Source: Pseudomonas sp. PA27(2017) (lineage in GTDB: Bacteria; Pseudomonadota; Gammaproteobacteria; Pseudomonadales; Pseudomonadaceae). From it: a DNA stretch of 64,000 nucleotides. The DNA lies in contig NZ_MSXW01000022.1 in NCBI RefSeq assembly GCF_001945445.1, positions 124,001 to 188,000 on the forward strand. The letters are read 5' to 3'. Positions 1 through 8,989 of this stretch are shown piece by piece. The position numbers and the translations under genes were made by a program. Within the stretch, counting starts at the first letter, position 1; each line of letters opens with the position of its first letter. The notes beneath the pieces are model-generated. The model was given only the letters and a program-made list of their open reading frames with translations. It did not search any database and was not told where the DNA came from.

Positions 1-504
<504 letters not shown>

Positions 505-510
505 TTAACA

Positions 511-528
511 GGCCAGCCCCGGCTGGCT
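511..528 (-). terminator. Possible weak terminator between the uvrB pair and gltX
   Basis: A compact hairpin (GCCAGC, loop CCCG, GCTGGC) lies just after the stop of the deoxyribosyltransferase-like gene in the leftward direction, followed by an AT-rich stretch rather than a clean U-run. It could end the uvrB transcript. The 391-563 gap shows no other clear signal. Confidence 0.3.
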
Positions 529-563
529 CCAGCGAACCGCGGCGCAGGGCTGCGAAGAACGGG

Positions 564-1079
564 TCAGGCGCCCGACGCGCCGCTCAGGTAGCGACGCAGC
601 GCCGCCACCCCCTCCTCCACACTGGCGCTGCAACCGGCCCAGGAACAGGCGAGCATCAGATTGCGCGGCAGGCCGAAATCCTCGATGAAGTAGCCGTCGG
701 CGTCACGGCCCTCAGTGTCACCGGGCAACCACTGGCGCATGCTGCCCTGGGGCTCGAAATACGCCCACACAGGCTTGCCCAGCGCCACAGCCGCACCGAC
801 TTCGAATGCCGTGCCGGAATCCGGCTCGAGCCCGCGAAACGGGTTGAGGTTGGCCAGCACGGCATCGACATCACGGATCATCGCCAGATTGAGCCGGCAG
901 ATCTGCGCCGCCATCTCGGTCGGCGCCAGCCCGTCAGCCACCTCGTTATCGAACGGATAGAGCCCTTCGAGACCCTGCTCACGGCACAAGCGCTTGAGAT
1001 ACTCACCACGCTCGATGGCGTCCACCCGGAACACGTCGAAGCCGGCCAGATAGACCTTTGCATGACCCGCCACACTCAT
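564..1079 (-). CDS. Nucleoside 2-deoxyribosyltransferase-like protein
   Basis: A 171-residue cytosolic protein of the nucleoside 2-deoxyribosyltransferase / DUF4406-like Rossmann fold. Visible family marks are an early [10 protein letters not shown] strand, the [14 protein letters not shown] segment and the following [19 protein letters not shown], which in the family holds the catalytic Glu and the nucleotide-binding loop. Family members swap bases on deoxynucleosides or hydrolyse (deoxy)nucleotides; which applies here cannot be told. Its ATG overlaps the uvrB stop by four bases (ATGA), so the two are probably translationally coupled. That pairing suggests a nucleotide-salvage or repair-linked role, but this is inference. 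Confidence 0.8.
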   Translation of the reverse strand: MSVAGHAKVYLAGFDVFRVDAIERGEYLKRLCREQGLEGLYPFDNEVADGLAPTEMAAQICRLNLAMIRDVDAVLANLNPFRGLEPDSGTAFEVGAAVALGKPVWAYFEPQGSMRQWLPGDTEGRDADGYFIEDFGLPRNLMLACSWAGCSASVEEGVAALRRYLSGASGA

Positions 1080-3091
1080 ACCGCAAGCAGCCGGTCACGC
1101 AGCTTCTGGATCTCGTCGCGCATCTGCGCCGCCGCCTCGAACTCCAGGTCGCGGGCCAGCTCGAACATCTTGTCCTCCAACTGACGGATGCGCTTGGTGA
1201 TCTCCGCCGGCGAGCGCAGCTCCGCCTCGTAGCGCGCATTGTCTTCGGCGGCCTTGGCCATGCCCTTGCGCTTCTTGCTGCGCGCACCCGGCACCACGGC
1301 GCCTTCGAGAATGTCCTTGATATCCTTGACCACACCCTTGGGCACGATGCCGTTGGCCTCGTTGAAAGCCAACTGCTTCTGCCGGCGCCGCTCGGTCTCG
1401 CCGATGGCACGCTCCATGGAGCCGGTCATGTTGTCGGCATAGAGAATCGCCCGGCCATTCAGGTTACGGGCTGCGCGACCGATGGTCTGGATCAGCGAGC
1501 GTTCGCTGCGCAAGAAGCCCTCCTTGTCGGCATCGAGAATCGCCACCAGGGCGACTTCGGGCATATCCAGCCCCTCGCGCAGCAAGTTGATGCCGATCAG
1601 CACGTCGAAGGTGCCGATGCGCAGGTCACGGATGATTTCTACCCGCTCGACCGTGTCGATATCCGAGTGCAGGTAACGCACCTTGACGCCGTGGTCGGCC
1701 AGATAATCGGTGAGGTCCTCGGCCATGCGCTTGGTCAGCGTGGTGACCAGCACGCGCTGCTCGAGGGCGACGCGCTTGTTGATCTCCGACAGCAGATCAT
1801 CGACCTGAGTACGCGCCGGGCGCACCTCCACTTCCGGGTCGACCAGGCCGGTGGGTCGCACCACCTGCTCGATCACCCGCCCGGCATGGTCGGCCTCGTA
1901 AGGCCCCGGTGTGGCGGAAACGAAGATGGTCTGCGGGCACGCGGCTTCCCATTCCTCGAAGCGCATCGGGCGGTTGTCCAGCGCCGAGGGCAGGCGGAAG
2001 CCGTACTCGACCAGGGTTTCCTTACGCGAACGGTCGCCTTTGTACATGGCGCCGACCTGCGGCACGCTGACGTGGGATTCGTCGATCACCAGCAGCGCCT
2101 CCGCCGGCAGGTAATCGTACAGCGTGGGTGGCGGCGCACCGGGGTCGCGCCCGGACAGGTAGCGCGAGTAGTTTTCGATGCCGTTGCAGTAACCCAGTTC
2201 GAGGATCATCTCCAGGTCGAAACGGGTGCGCTGCTCCAGACGCTGCGCTTCGACCAGTTTGTTGGCGCCGCGCAGGTAGTCCAGGCGGTCCTTGAGCTCG
2301 ACCTTGATCTTTTCCATCGCCTCGAGCAGCGTGTCGCGGGGCGTCACGTAGTGGCTCTTGGGGTAGAAGGTGAAACGCGGCAGGCGCTGCAGCACCTCGC
2401 CGGTCAGCGGATCGAAGGCGCTGATGTTCTCGACTTCATCGTCGAACAGCTCGATGCGGATCGCTTCCAGATCCGATTCGGCCGGGAAGATATCGATCAC
2501 ATCGCCGCGCACCCGGAAGGTCGCCCGGGCGAAATCCATGTCGTTGCGGGTGTACTGCAGCTCGGCCAGGCGGCGCAGCAGCGCGCGCTGGTCCATCTTG
2601 TCGCCACGGTCGAGGTGCAGCACCATTTTCAGGTACTCCTCGGGGCTGCCCAGGCCGTAGATCGACGACACCGTGCAGACCACGATGACGTCCTTGCGCT
2701 CGATCAGCGCCTTGGTCGCCGACAGGCGCATCTGCTCGATGTGATCGTTGATCGAGGCATCCTTCTCGATGAAGGTGTCCGACGACGGCACGTAGGCCTC
2801 GGGCTGGTAGTAGTCGTAATAGGAAACGAAATACTCCACCGCGTTGTTCGGGAAGAACGACTTGAATTCGCCATACAACTGCGCCGCCAAAGTCTTGTTC
2901 GGCGCCAGCACCAGCGTCGGGCGCTGCACCTGGGCGATGACGTTGGCCACGCTGAAGGTCTTGCCAGAGCCCGTCACCCCGAGCAGCGTCTGGTGCGAAA
3001 GCCCGGCCTCGAGGCCTTCGATCATCTGCCGAATCGCCTCGGGCTGGTCGCCGGCGGGCTCGAAACGGGTGACCAGTTGAAACTCGGACAT
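1076..3091 (-). CDS. uvrB: UvrABC excision nuclease subunit B
   Basis: DNA-damage recognition helicase-like subunit of nucleotide excision repair; it is loaded on the lesion by UvrA and recruits UvrC. At 671 residues it has the usual length. Walker A is at residues 39-46 (VTGSGKTF). The damage-probing beta-hairpin region [15 protein letters not shown] is near 92-106, helicase motif DESHVSVPQ lies mid-protein, and a C-terminal UVR motif (residues about 628-668) provides the UvrC contact. The start is fixed by a GAGGTAA ribosome site just upstream of the ATG at 3089-3091. The gene is divergent from the aminotransferase, and its stop overlaps the next ORF by 4 bp. I saw no convincing LexA box in the 3092-3257 gap. 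Confidence 0.97.
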   Translation of the reverse strand: MSEFQLVTRFEPAGDQPEAIRQMIEGLEAGLSHQTLLGVTGSGKTFSVANVIAQVQRPTLVLAPNKTLAAQLYGEFKSFFPNNAVEYFVSYYDYYQPEAYVPSSDTFIEKDASINDHIEQMRLSATKALIERKDVIVVCTVSSIYGLGSPEEYLKMVLHLDRGDKMDQRALLRRLAELQYTRNDMDFARATFRVRGDVIDIFPAESDLEAIRIELFDDEVENISAFDPLTGEVLQRLPRFTFYPKSHYVTPRDTLLEAMEKIKVELKDRLDYLRGANKLVEAQRLEQRTRFDLEMILELGYCNGIENYSRYLSGRDPGAPPPTLYDYLPAEALLVIDESHVSVPQVGAMYKGDRSRKETLVEYGFRLPSALDNRPMRFEEWEAACPQTIFVSATPGPYEADHAGRVIEQVVRPTGLVDPEVEVRPARTQVDDLLSEINKRVALEQRVLVTTLTKRMAEDLTDYLADHGVKVRYLHSDIDTVERVEIIRDLRIGTFDVLIGINLLREGLDMPEVALVAILDADKEGFLRSERSLIQTIGRAARNLNGRAILYADNMTGSMERAIGETERRRQKQLAFNEANGIVPKGVVKDIKDILEGAVVPGARSKKRKGMAKAAEDNARYEAELRSPAEITKRIRQLEDKMFELARDLEFEAAAQMRDEIQKLRDRLLAV

Positions 3092-3257
3092 AATTACCTC
3101 TGCAAAGGCTGTGACGCCACGACCACACGTGCGTCATACCTGATGTACGCTGTCGCGACACCGAATATGGGCCGCTATACTAACGGCCCGCTTGCGCAAC
3201 CCCTAATCCAGTTGCCGGGTTGCTCGATACTCACCCCACCACAGAGCTGCCGCCCCC

Positions 3258-4454
3258 ATGAGTCTGTTCTCCGCCGTCGAAATGGCTCCGCGCGATCCCA
3301 TCCTGGGCCTCAACGAAGCATTCAACGCCGATAAACGCCCTGACAAGGTCAACCTTGGCGTGGGTGTCTACACCAACGAAGAAGGTCGCATCCCGCTGCT
3401 GCGCGCCGTGGTCGAAGCCGAAGCGGCCCTGACCGCCGCTCGCGCCCCGCGCGGCTACCTGCCGATCGAAGGCATCGCTGCTTACGATCAGGCCGTGCAG
3501 AAGCTGCTGCTGGGCAACGACTCGCCGCTGATCCAGCAAGGCCGCGTGATCACCACCCAGGCCATCGGCGGCACCGGCGCTCTGAAGACCGGCGCGGACT
3601 TCCTCAAGCGCCTGCTGCCCGACGCCACCGTGGCGATCAGCGACCCGAGCTGGGAGAACCATCGCGCGCTGTTCGAAACTGCCGGTTTCCCGGTGCGCAA
3701 CTACCGTTACTACGACGCCTTCAGCAACGGCGTGAACCGTGGTGGCCTGCTCGAAGACCTGAAGAACCTGCCGGCGCGCTCCATCGTCGTGCTGCACGCC
3801 TGCTGCCACAACCCGACCGGCGTCGACCTGACGCCCGAAGACTGGCAAGCAGTGCTGGAAATCGTGCGCGAACGCGAGCATGTGCCCTTCCTCGACATCG
3901 CCTACCAGGGTTTTGGCGACGGTATTGAAGAAGACGCCGCGGCGGTACGTTTGTTCGCCCAATCTGGCCTGACTTTCTTCGTCTCCAGCTCGTTCTCCAA
4001 GTCGTTCTCGCTTTACGGCGAGCGCGTCGGCGCCCTGACCATCGTGGTCGGCGACCAGGAAGAAGGCAGCCGCGTGCTGTCCCAGGTCAAGCGCGTGATC
4101 CGCACCAACTACTCCAACCCGCCGACCCATGGCGCCAGCGTGGTCGCGGCCGTGCTCAACAATCCTGAACTGCGGGTGATGTGGGAAACCGAACTGGGCG
4201 AGATGCGTGATCGTATCCGCACCATGCGTCTGGCCATGGTCGAGCAGTTGGCAGCACTGAACGCCAAGCGCGACTTCGGCTTCGTTGCCGAACAGCGCGG
4301 CATGTTCTCCTACTCGGGCCTGACCACCGAACAGGTCGAGCGTCTGCGCAGCGAATTCGGCATCTACGCCGTGGGCACCGGCCGCATCTGCGTGGCCGCC
4401 CTGAACACGCGCAACCTGCCGGTCGTAACCAAGGCCATCGCCGCCGTTCTGTAA
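3258..4454 (+). CDS. Aromatic/branched amino acid aminotransferase (class I, PLP)
   Basis: Pyridoxal-phosphate aminotransferase of the AspC/TyrB/PhhC subgroup, transferring amino groups between aspartate or aromatic amino acids and 2-oxo acids in the cytoplasm. The 398-residue length is typical. Visible marks are the N-terminal GVGVYTNEEG, the CCHNPTGVDLT block at 182-192 and the PLP-binding lysine K248 within SSSFSKSFSLYGERVG. The C-terminus ends in the usual FGIYAVGTGRICVAAL region. It lies divergent from uvrB as in P. aeruginosa. Substrate preference (aspartate against tyrosine/phenylalanine) cannot be read from the sequence, so no symbol is given. Confidence 0.93.
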   Translation: MSLFSAVEMAPRDPILGLNEAFNADKRPDKVNLGVGVYTNEEGRIPLLRAVVEAEAALTAARAPRGYLPIEGIAAYDQAVQKLLLGNDSPLIQQGRVITTQAIGGTGALKTGADFLKRLLPDATVAISDPSWENHRALFETAGFPVRNYRYYDAFSNGVNRGGLLEDLKNLPARSIVVLHACCHNPTGVDLTPEDWQAVLEIVREREHVPFLDIAYQGFGDGIEEDAAAVRLFAQSGLTFFVSSSFSKSFSLYGERVGALTIVVGDQEEGSRVLSQVKRVIRTNYSNPPTHGASVVAAVLNNPELRVMWETELGEMRDRIRTMRLAMVEQLAALNAKRDFGFVAEQRGMFSYSGLTTEQVERLRSEFGIYAVGTGRICVAALNTRNLPVVTKAIAAVL

Positions 4455-4479
4455 GTTGCCTGGGGAAGCTGGCAGATGC

Positions 4480-4507
4480 TTGACTTCCCCTTCGTAATCA
4501 GTAGGAT
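4480..4507 (+). promoter_or_regulatory. Putative sigma70 promoter of tRNA-Asn
   Basis: TTGACT at 4480-4485 and TAGGAT at 4502-4507 are separated by 16 bp. The predicted start falls a few bases before the tRNA 5' end at 4520, as expected for a short tRNA leader. Confidence 0.55.
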
Positions 4508-4519
4508 ACGCGTCGTTGT

Positions 4520-4595
4520 TCCGCGATAGCTCAGTCGGTAGAGCAAATGACTGTTAATCATTGGGTCCCTGGTTCGAGTCCAGGTCGCGGAGCCA
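4520..4595 (+). tRNA. tRNA-Asn (anticodon GTT)
   Basis: Full cloverleaf: acceptor stem TCCGCGA pairing with TCGCGGA, D-loop AGCTCAGTCGGTAGAGCA, anticodon loop CTGTTAA (GTT at 4553-4555), T-arm GGTTCGAGTCC, discriminator G and encoded CCA at 4593-4595. It is followed directly by a terminator. Confidence 0.98.
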
Positions 4596-4602
4596 AATTC
4601 GA

Positions 4603-4629
4603 AAGCCTCGGTTGATCCGGGGCTTTTTT
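4603..4629 (+). terminator. Rho-independent terminator of tRNA-Asn
   Basis: Stem AGCCTCGG / CCGGGGCT (one G-U pair), loop TTGAT, followed by six T residues. It lies 8 bp after the tRNA CCA end. Nothing further is recognisable in 4630-4776. Confidence 0.85.
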
Positions 4630-4776
4630 GTGTCCGCCGGACTCTCACCAGGGACTGCGTCCCAGGTTATTCGCTGCGCTCACCCCTGCGGGGCCGCGCT
4701 GAAGCGATCAGCTGTGGCCGCGACAACGCCGCGATGATCGGCTATCGCTCGGCAGTACTCAGCGCGGCCGGCAGAG

Positions 4777-5751
4777 TCAGGATGCAAACAGCTTGCTCAG
4801 GCAACTGAGTTTCGTCTTGTACGAGTGCCGTGCCTGCAGCGCCTGTTCGAGGGTCACCGCTACGAAACGGGCCTTTTGGTTGGGTTGCATCTGGCCGACC
4901 AGATCGAGATCGGCACTGATCACCGTTCCGATCATCGCGTAACCACCACCGGATACTGCGTCACGATGCAACACGATAGGCTCGAGCCCTGCAGGAACCT
5001 GAATGGAGCCGATCGGGTAGCAGCTGTCGACGATGTTCGAGGGGTCGGAGCCTGCGCCGAATGGCTGCTCACGCGCCAGGAAACTCAGAGCACTACCACC
5101 CTTGAGACGATAACCGATACGGTCGGCTTCCGAGCCGACCGTCCACGGCTCGGCGAAAAAGCTCTGTGCGGCGGATTCGGTCAAGCGGTGAAAATACAAA
5201 CCAGGTACGACGCGCAACGTGACCTCACCACCCAAGGACTGTCGCAAAGCCATAGGCAAGCTGGCACCAGCGCGGCTTTGGGCGCTGCAGATACCAACCG
5301 GCAACTCGTCACCCGCTTTCAGAAGACGCCCCTGAAAACCGCCCAAAGCGCCTAGCGCATAGGTCGAGCGACTACCGAGCACGATTGGCACGTCAATGCC
5401 GCCCGCCACGGCCAGATAGGCTCGCGCGCCGGCCTTTGGAAAATCAAAGCGCAGCGTTTGCCCTGCCTTCACCCAGAACGAAGTGTCGGCGTGCATCTGC
5501 GCGCCATCGACTCGCGGCGTCATGTGCGCGCCGCAGACCGCCACCAGTGCGTCCGCCTGGAACTCCAACTCAGGCCCCAGCAGCGTGCATTCCAGCGCCG
5601 CTGAGCCTGCCGGGTTACCGACCAGGTGATTGGCCGCGCTTAGGGCGTATTGATCGAGCGCCCCGGACGGAGGAATGCCCAGGTGGTAATACCCTTCGCG
5701 GCCGAGATCCTGTACCGAGGTGGCGAGACCGGGCTTGAGTACCTTGATCAT
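4777..5751 (-). CDS. pxpC: 5-oxoprolinase (ATP-hydrolysing) subunit C
   Basis: PxpC/KipA family protein (biotin-dependent carboxyltransferase-like fold), which with PxpA and PxpB converts 5-oxoproline to glutamate using ATP. At 324 residues it matches the family. Visible marks are the N-terminal IKVLKPGLATSVQDLGR, then GIPPSGALD, ALECTLLGPEL and the GGYAMIGTVISAD block near the C-terminus. Its ATG overlaps the pxpB stop (ATGA at 5748-5751), showing tight coupling. It is last in the leftward operon pxpA, small ORF, pxpB, pxpC. The older names KipA or urea amidolyase-like refer to the same family. Confidence 0.93.
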   Translation of the reverse strand: MIKVLKPGLATSVQDLGREGYYHLGIPPSGALDQYALSAANHLVGNPAGSAALECTLLGPELEFQADALVAVCGAHMTPRVDGAQMHADTSFWVKAGQTLRFDFPKAGARAYLAVAGGIDVPIVLGSRSTYALGALGGFQGRLLKAGDELPVGICSAQSRAGASLPMALRQSLGGEVTLRVVPGLYFHRLTESAAQSFFAEPWTVGSEADRIGYRLKGGSALSFLAREQPFGAGSDPSNIVDSCYPIGSIQVPAGLEPIVLHRDAVSGGGYAMIGTVISADLDLVGQMQPNQKARFVAVTLEQALQARHSYKTKLSCLSKLFAS

Positions 5752-6620
5752 GCCAACACCTCCTGCAACGACTTGGGATAGCCGACAGGGTCGGCCAGAA
5801 ACGCGTCCAAGGAAAACTCCACCGGCCGAATCCGCAGATCGAAGCGACCGGCCTCCACCTCGGCCAACGCGTGGTCATAGGCCTCACGTTCGATCGGTTT
5901 GAACTGCACGATGTCACCAGGACGGAAGAACACCATGTGCTCTTTCAAGTACGCGAGTTTCTGCTGCGGATCGTAGATCGGCGCCGGCGTGACTCCGAAC
6001 ATCTGGTAGCCACCGGCACCGCGTACCGAGTAGATGCAGCCAAAGCAACCGCCATGCCCCAAGGTCAACCTGGGCGTGTCCGTACGGGGTCGCAGATACT
6101 TGGGCACCTGCAACTGGCGAGTACGCTCGACCATCTGGAACATGAATGGCAACCCGGCGACGAAACCGACCATCGAGACAAACCAGGGTGCACCGCTGTG
6201 GGCGGCGATGAACGCGTCGACGTCCGCCAGGCCGTTGATCCGCGCGGCGTATTGCAGATCCGTGACGCTCGGATCCTGGTGACGATCACGAAAGCGCATC
6301 AGGGTCTCGTGAGTCCAGGGGTCGTTGTAAAGCACCGGAATCTCGATAATCCGCGTGTGTAATCTGCGCTCGGCGACTGCCCCGGCCTCTGCGCCTTTCA
6401 CGGCTTCGATCAAGGCGTCCGGAGCAATGCGATCAGGGTCGAAACGAATCTGAAACGATGCGTTGGCCAGACACACATCGAGCACGCCCTCCAGCGCCAT
6501 GCGCTCTACCGCGCGGGTAACCGCCAGCCCCTTGAAGAACGCTTCGAGGGACATGCTGTCACTGACCTCGGCAAACAAATGCTCGTCGGCACCAAAGCTA
6601 TAGCGGATGGGAGTACTCAT
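5748..6620 (-). CDS. pxpB: 5-oxoprolinase subunit B (KipI family)
   Basis: Partner of PxpC in the ATP-dependent 5-oxoprolinase. Family marks include a central LYNDPWTHE, GFVAGLPFMFQM (usual form GFxPGFPYL), the PRTDTPR block, and the C-terminal GGYQMFGVTPAPIYD and FRPGDIVQFKPI. The 290 residues are longer than the usual 220-250, mainly through a C-terminal tail after FKPI, as in some proteobacterial relatives. A strong GGAGGTG site lies just upstream of the ATG at 6618-6620. That ATG overlaps the stop of a small upstream ORF. Confidence 0.92.
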   Translation of the reverse strand: MSTPIRYSFGADEHLFAEVSDSMSLEAFFKGLAVTRAVERMALEGVLDVCLANASFQIRFDPDRIAPDALIEAVKGAEAGAVAERRLHTRIIEIPVLYNDPWTHETLMRFRDRHQDPSVTDLQYAARINGLADVDAFIAAHSGAPWFVSMVGFVAGLPFMFQMVERTRQLQVPKYLRPRTDTPRLTLGHGGCFGCIYSVRGAGGYQMFGVTPAPIYDPQQKLAYLKEHMVFFRPGDIVQFKPIEREAYDHALAEVEAGRFDLRIRPVEFSLDAFLADPVGYPKSLQEVLA

Positions 6621-6871
6621 GTTTCACCTCCTACACAGCGTTCGGCCTGCCGGGTTTCGAGCCGAATCGACATCGAACGATTGACTGGTTGAGCCTGGCC
6701 ACCGAGCGGTGCACCGGCTACCTGTGCGTTACAGCAAGCATCTGCGGCGCGGGTGGTGCGCACGACAGGGCCATCCTGGCTGACGAGCGGTGACTCACGA
6801 ATGGCTCGAGCCATCTCGCCCATTGTCGAGCGTTGCGACAACCCGACTCGACGCCCGAGGATCGCCATCAT
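6617..6871 (-). CDS. Possible small ORF of unknown function inside the pxp operon
   Basis: An 84-codon frame that starts 3 bp after the pxpA stop, ends in a 4-bp ATGA overlap with pxpB and so fills the pxpA-pxpB gap exactly. I do not recognise the protein. It has no signal peptide, membrane segment or biotin-attachment MKM motif, so it is not the carrier protein found in some related operons. It contains adjacent cysteines (DACCNAQ). No purine-rich ribosome site precedes it. The spacing argues for a gene and the weak start argues against; it may also be a decayed remnant. Confidence 0.35.
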   Translation of the reverse strand: MMAILGRRVGLSQRSTMGEMARAIRESPLVSQDGPVVRTTRAADACCNAQVAGAPLGGQAQPVNRSMSIRLETRQAERCVGGET

Positions 6872-6874
6872 CTA

Positions 6875-7633
6875 TCAACGAGGTGCACGAACCTTGATTC
6901 CGGCATCATCAAGGGCATTACGCGTAGTTTCGACCAGCGCCAGGGCGCCTGGCGTGTCGCTGTGCAAACAGATGGAATCGAATTCCATCGCCAGGTCTTC
7001 GCCCTCGACCGTGCGCACCACGCCCTGCAGACAGGCGCGTAGCACTCGCAGGGCAACTTTGGCAGGGTCGTAGGCACCGACGTTGCGGGTGAATACGATG
7101 GACCCGCTGAGGTCATACTCGCGGTCGGCGTAGAACTCGCGGATCACCGGTTGGCCGAGCGCCTTGGCGACACGCCAGATCGCTGAGTTGGGCATGCAAT
7201 ACAACAGCAACTCAGGTTCCAGTCGCTGGAGATTCTCCACCAGCAAGCGGGCGGCGTCTTCATCTCGGGCCAAGTGCATGTAGAGCGCGCCATGGGGCTT
7301 GATGTGTTGCAGCGCCACCCCTTGAGCCCGAGCGAGTTCGCGCAGGGCTCCTAGCTGATACAGCACGTCGTCGACCAATTCCTGAGCCGAGGCGTTGATA
7401 TGCCTGCGACCAAATCCGACCAGGTCGCGATATCCCGGATGCGCGCCAATGGCCACGCCACGACGCCTGGCCTGTTCGATCGTGCGACGCATGGTGCCAG
7501 GGTCACCGGCATGGAAACCGGTCGCGATGTTGGCCGAGCTGATGAAGCCCATCAGCTCATTATCCACGCCGTCACCGATTGTCCATGGGCCAAAGCCTTC
7601 GCCCATGTCCGAGTTGAAATCGACTGTCTGCAT
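6875..7633 (-). CDS. pxpA: 5-oxoprolinase subunit A (LamB/YcsF family)
   Basis: LamB/YcsF-family TIM-barrel-like subunit of the PxpABC 5-oxoprolinase. The N-terminus [13 protein letters not shown], the [10 protein letters not shown] loop, the [16 protein letters not shown] block and the HIKPHGALY motif are all diagnostic. I chose the internal ATG at 7631-7633 (252 residues, protein starting MQTVDFNSD) over the longer in-frame start because it has a GAGGG site and fits the usual family start. It is the first gene of the leftward operon, divergent from a LysR regulator. Confidence 0.93.
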   Translation of the reverse strand: MQTVDFNSDMGEGFGPWTIGDGVDNELMGFISSANIATGFHAGDPGTMRRTIEQARRRGVAIGAHPGYRDLVGFGRRHINASAQELVDDVLYQLGALRELARAQGVALQHIKPHGALYMHLARDEDAARLLVENLQRLEPELLLYCMPNSAIWRVAKALGQPVIREFYADREYDLSGSIVFTRNVGAYDPAKVALRVLRACLQGVVRTVEGEDLAMEFDSICLHSDTPGALALVETTRNALDDAGIKVRAPR

Positions 7634-7700
7634 GACGCTTGCCCTCGACACTTGTGGCCTCATGCAAAGCAACTTAGATTCTCGCTCACCCCTTGGGAAG

Positions 7701-7714
7701 ATCTATTAATAGAT
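7701..7714. promoter_or_regulatory. Perfect 14-bp palindrome, candidate LysR operator for the pxp operon
   Basis: ATCTATTAATAGAT is its own reverse complement and contains a T-N11-A LysR-box arrangement. It sits in the pxpA-lysR divergent intergenic region (7634-7752), which also has a second imperfect inverted set (GATAGGGTATC) just beside it at 7712-7722. Confidence 0.55.
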
Positions 7715-7752
7715 AGGGTATCTTCTGAAAAACAGATACTTCGCCGTACGGA

Positions 7753-8685
7753 ATGCCCATGTCACTGACCCTCCGCCAGATCCGCTACTTCGTTGCCACT
7801 GCCGAGATAGGGCAAATCTCCCAGGCGGCGATTCATTTGAATATTTCTCAGTCGGCGGTGACCACGGCGATCAAAGAGCTGGAAGGTATGCTCGGCACGC
7901 AGCTCTTCCAACGATCGGCTCAAGGCATGAGCCTGACCGATGCCGGGCGACACTTCCTGAATAGAGCCTATGTGATTTTGCGCAGCGTAGATGATGCGCT
8001 GAACAGCCCGATGCCGGACATGCGCGCCAATGGGCTACTGCGCCTAGCTGCAAGTTATACGGTGATCGGCTACTTCCTGCCGCACCACCTGCAACGGCTG
8101 GAACAGGGATATCCGGACGTGACCATCGACGTCCACGAACAGGAACGTACGGCCATCGAACAGGGTCTGCTCGATGGTCGATTCGATATGGCGGTGGTGC
8201 TGACCGCGAACCTCACTCACCCGGACATCGTTTCGGAAACGCTCCTCAACTCCGAACGCCGGCTATGGATTCCCAGCCACCATCCCCTGTGCGAACGCTC
8301 GGCAATCAGCCTGGCCGATGTAGCGAAGGAGCCCTATATTCTGCTGACCGTGGATGAAGCCGAACAAAGCGCCATGCGTTACTGGGACCGCGCACGCCAG
8401 CGACCGAGTGTGAGAGTACGCACCAGCTCGGTGGAGGCAGTGCGTAGCATGGTCGCCAATGGCCGCGGCGTAGCGATCCTCTCGGACCTGGTGCACCGTC
8501 CCTGGTCGCTGGAAGGCAAACGCATCGAGACCCTGACCATCACCGACAAAGTACCCCCCATGAGCGTTGGTCTGGCGTGGCATCGTGAGCGTGAATTCAA
8601 CCCGGCGATGCAGGCTTTTCGAAAGTACTTCCACGATGCGTTCCTGGCACCCCAGCAGCATTTCGCGCGGCGCCAAGCCACCTAA
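7753..8685 (+). CDS. LysR-family transcriptional regulator, probable controller of the pxp operon
   Basis: A 310-residue LysR regulator with an N-terminal winged helix-turn-helix (SLTLRQIRYFVATAEIGQISQAA, then SQSAVTTAIKELE, residues about 4-62) and a periplasmic-binding-like effector domain from about residue 90. Two in-frame ATGs (7753 and 7759) are possible; the second gives the typical MSLTLRQIRYF start. Divergent placement next to pxpABC and the palindrome between them suggest local control of 5-oxoproline use; the inducer is unknown. Its stop is 7 bp from the left terminal repeat of the MITE-like element. Confidence 0.9.
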   Translation: MPMSLTLRQIRYFVATAEIGQISQAAIHLNISQSAVTTAIKELEGMLGTQLFQRSAQGMSLTDAGRHFLNRAYVILRSVDDALNSPMPDMRANGLLRLAASYTVIGYFLPHHLQRLEQGYPDVTIDVHEQERTAIEQGLLDGRFDMAVVLTANLTHPDIVSETLLNSERRLWIPSHHPLCERSAISLADVAKEPYILLTVDEAEQSAMRYWDRARQRPSVRVRTSSVEAVRSMVANGRGVAILSDLVHRPWSLEGKRIETLTITDKVPPMSVGLAWHREREFNPAMQAFRKYFHDAFLAPQQHFARRQAT

Positions 8686-8692
8686 TCACGCT

Positions 8693-8924
8693 TAGGGTCT
8701 GTACGAGAAGTCTCCGAGCGAAGGTCAGGCGAGGCAAAGATCGGTGAGGAACGGACGGGGCTCGCATCCGAGGATACGTGCTGTAAATGAGCATTACTCG
8801 CTTCACTCGCCCTTCGGGTCGCGCTAAAGCGCGTTAGCCGCAAGCGGCTTGCAGACTGGGCTGGCACTCCAGCCGATTGTTAACGAAGCATCACCGAGCG
8901 CAGGTATTTTTCGTGCAGAGCCTA
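8693..8924. mobile_element. MITE-like element with 17-bp imperfect terminal inverted repeats
   Basis: The left end TAGGGTCTGTACGAGAA (8693-8709) and the reverse complement of the right end, TAGGCTCTGCACGAAAA (right end at 8908-8924), match at 14 of 17 positions. The 232-bp interior has no plausible ORF. TAG lies at both outer borders (8693-8695 and 8923-8925), compatible with a short target duplication; the right side reads CTAG. The ends resemble those of small IS5-type elements in Pseudomonas. It fills nearly all of the 304-bp gap between lysR and fleR. Confidence 0.6.
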
Positions 8925-8989
8925 GTGCTTACCGGTTGAATCCTCGGGGTCTCTAGCCGTTCATTGACCCGCAGCCCTGGCCGAAGCCA

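Noticed and set aside
3092..3257. Possible LexA box between uvrB and the aminotransferase
   Set aside because: No CTG-N10-CAG pair could be found in the gap.
1058..3334. Long 758-codon open frame on the + strand opposite uvrB
   Set aside because: It is a shadow of the high-GC uvrB codons; its translation has no domain, and uvrB on the other strand is unmistakable.
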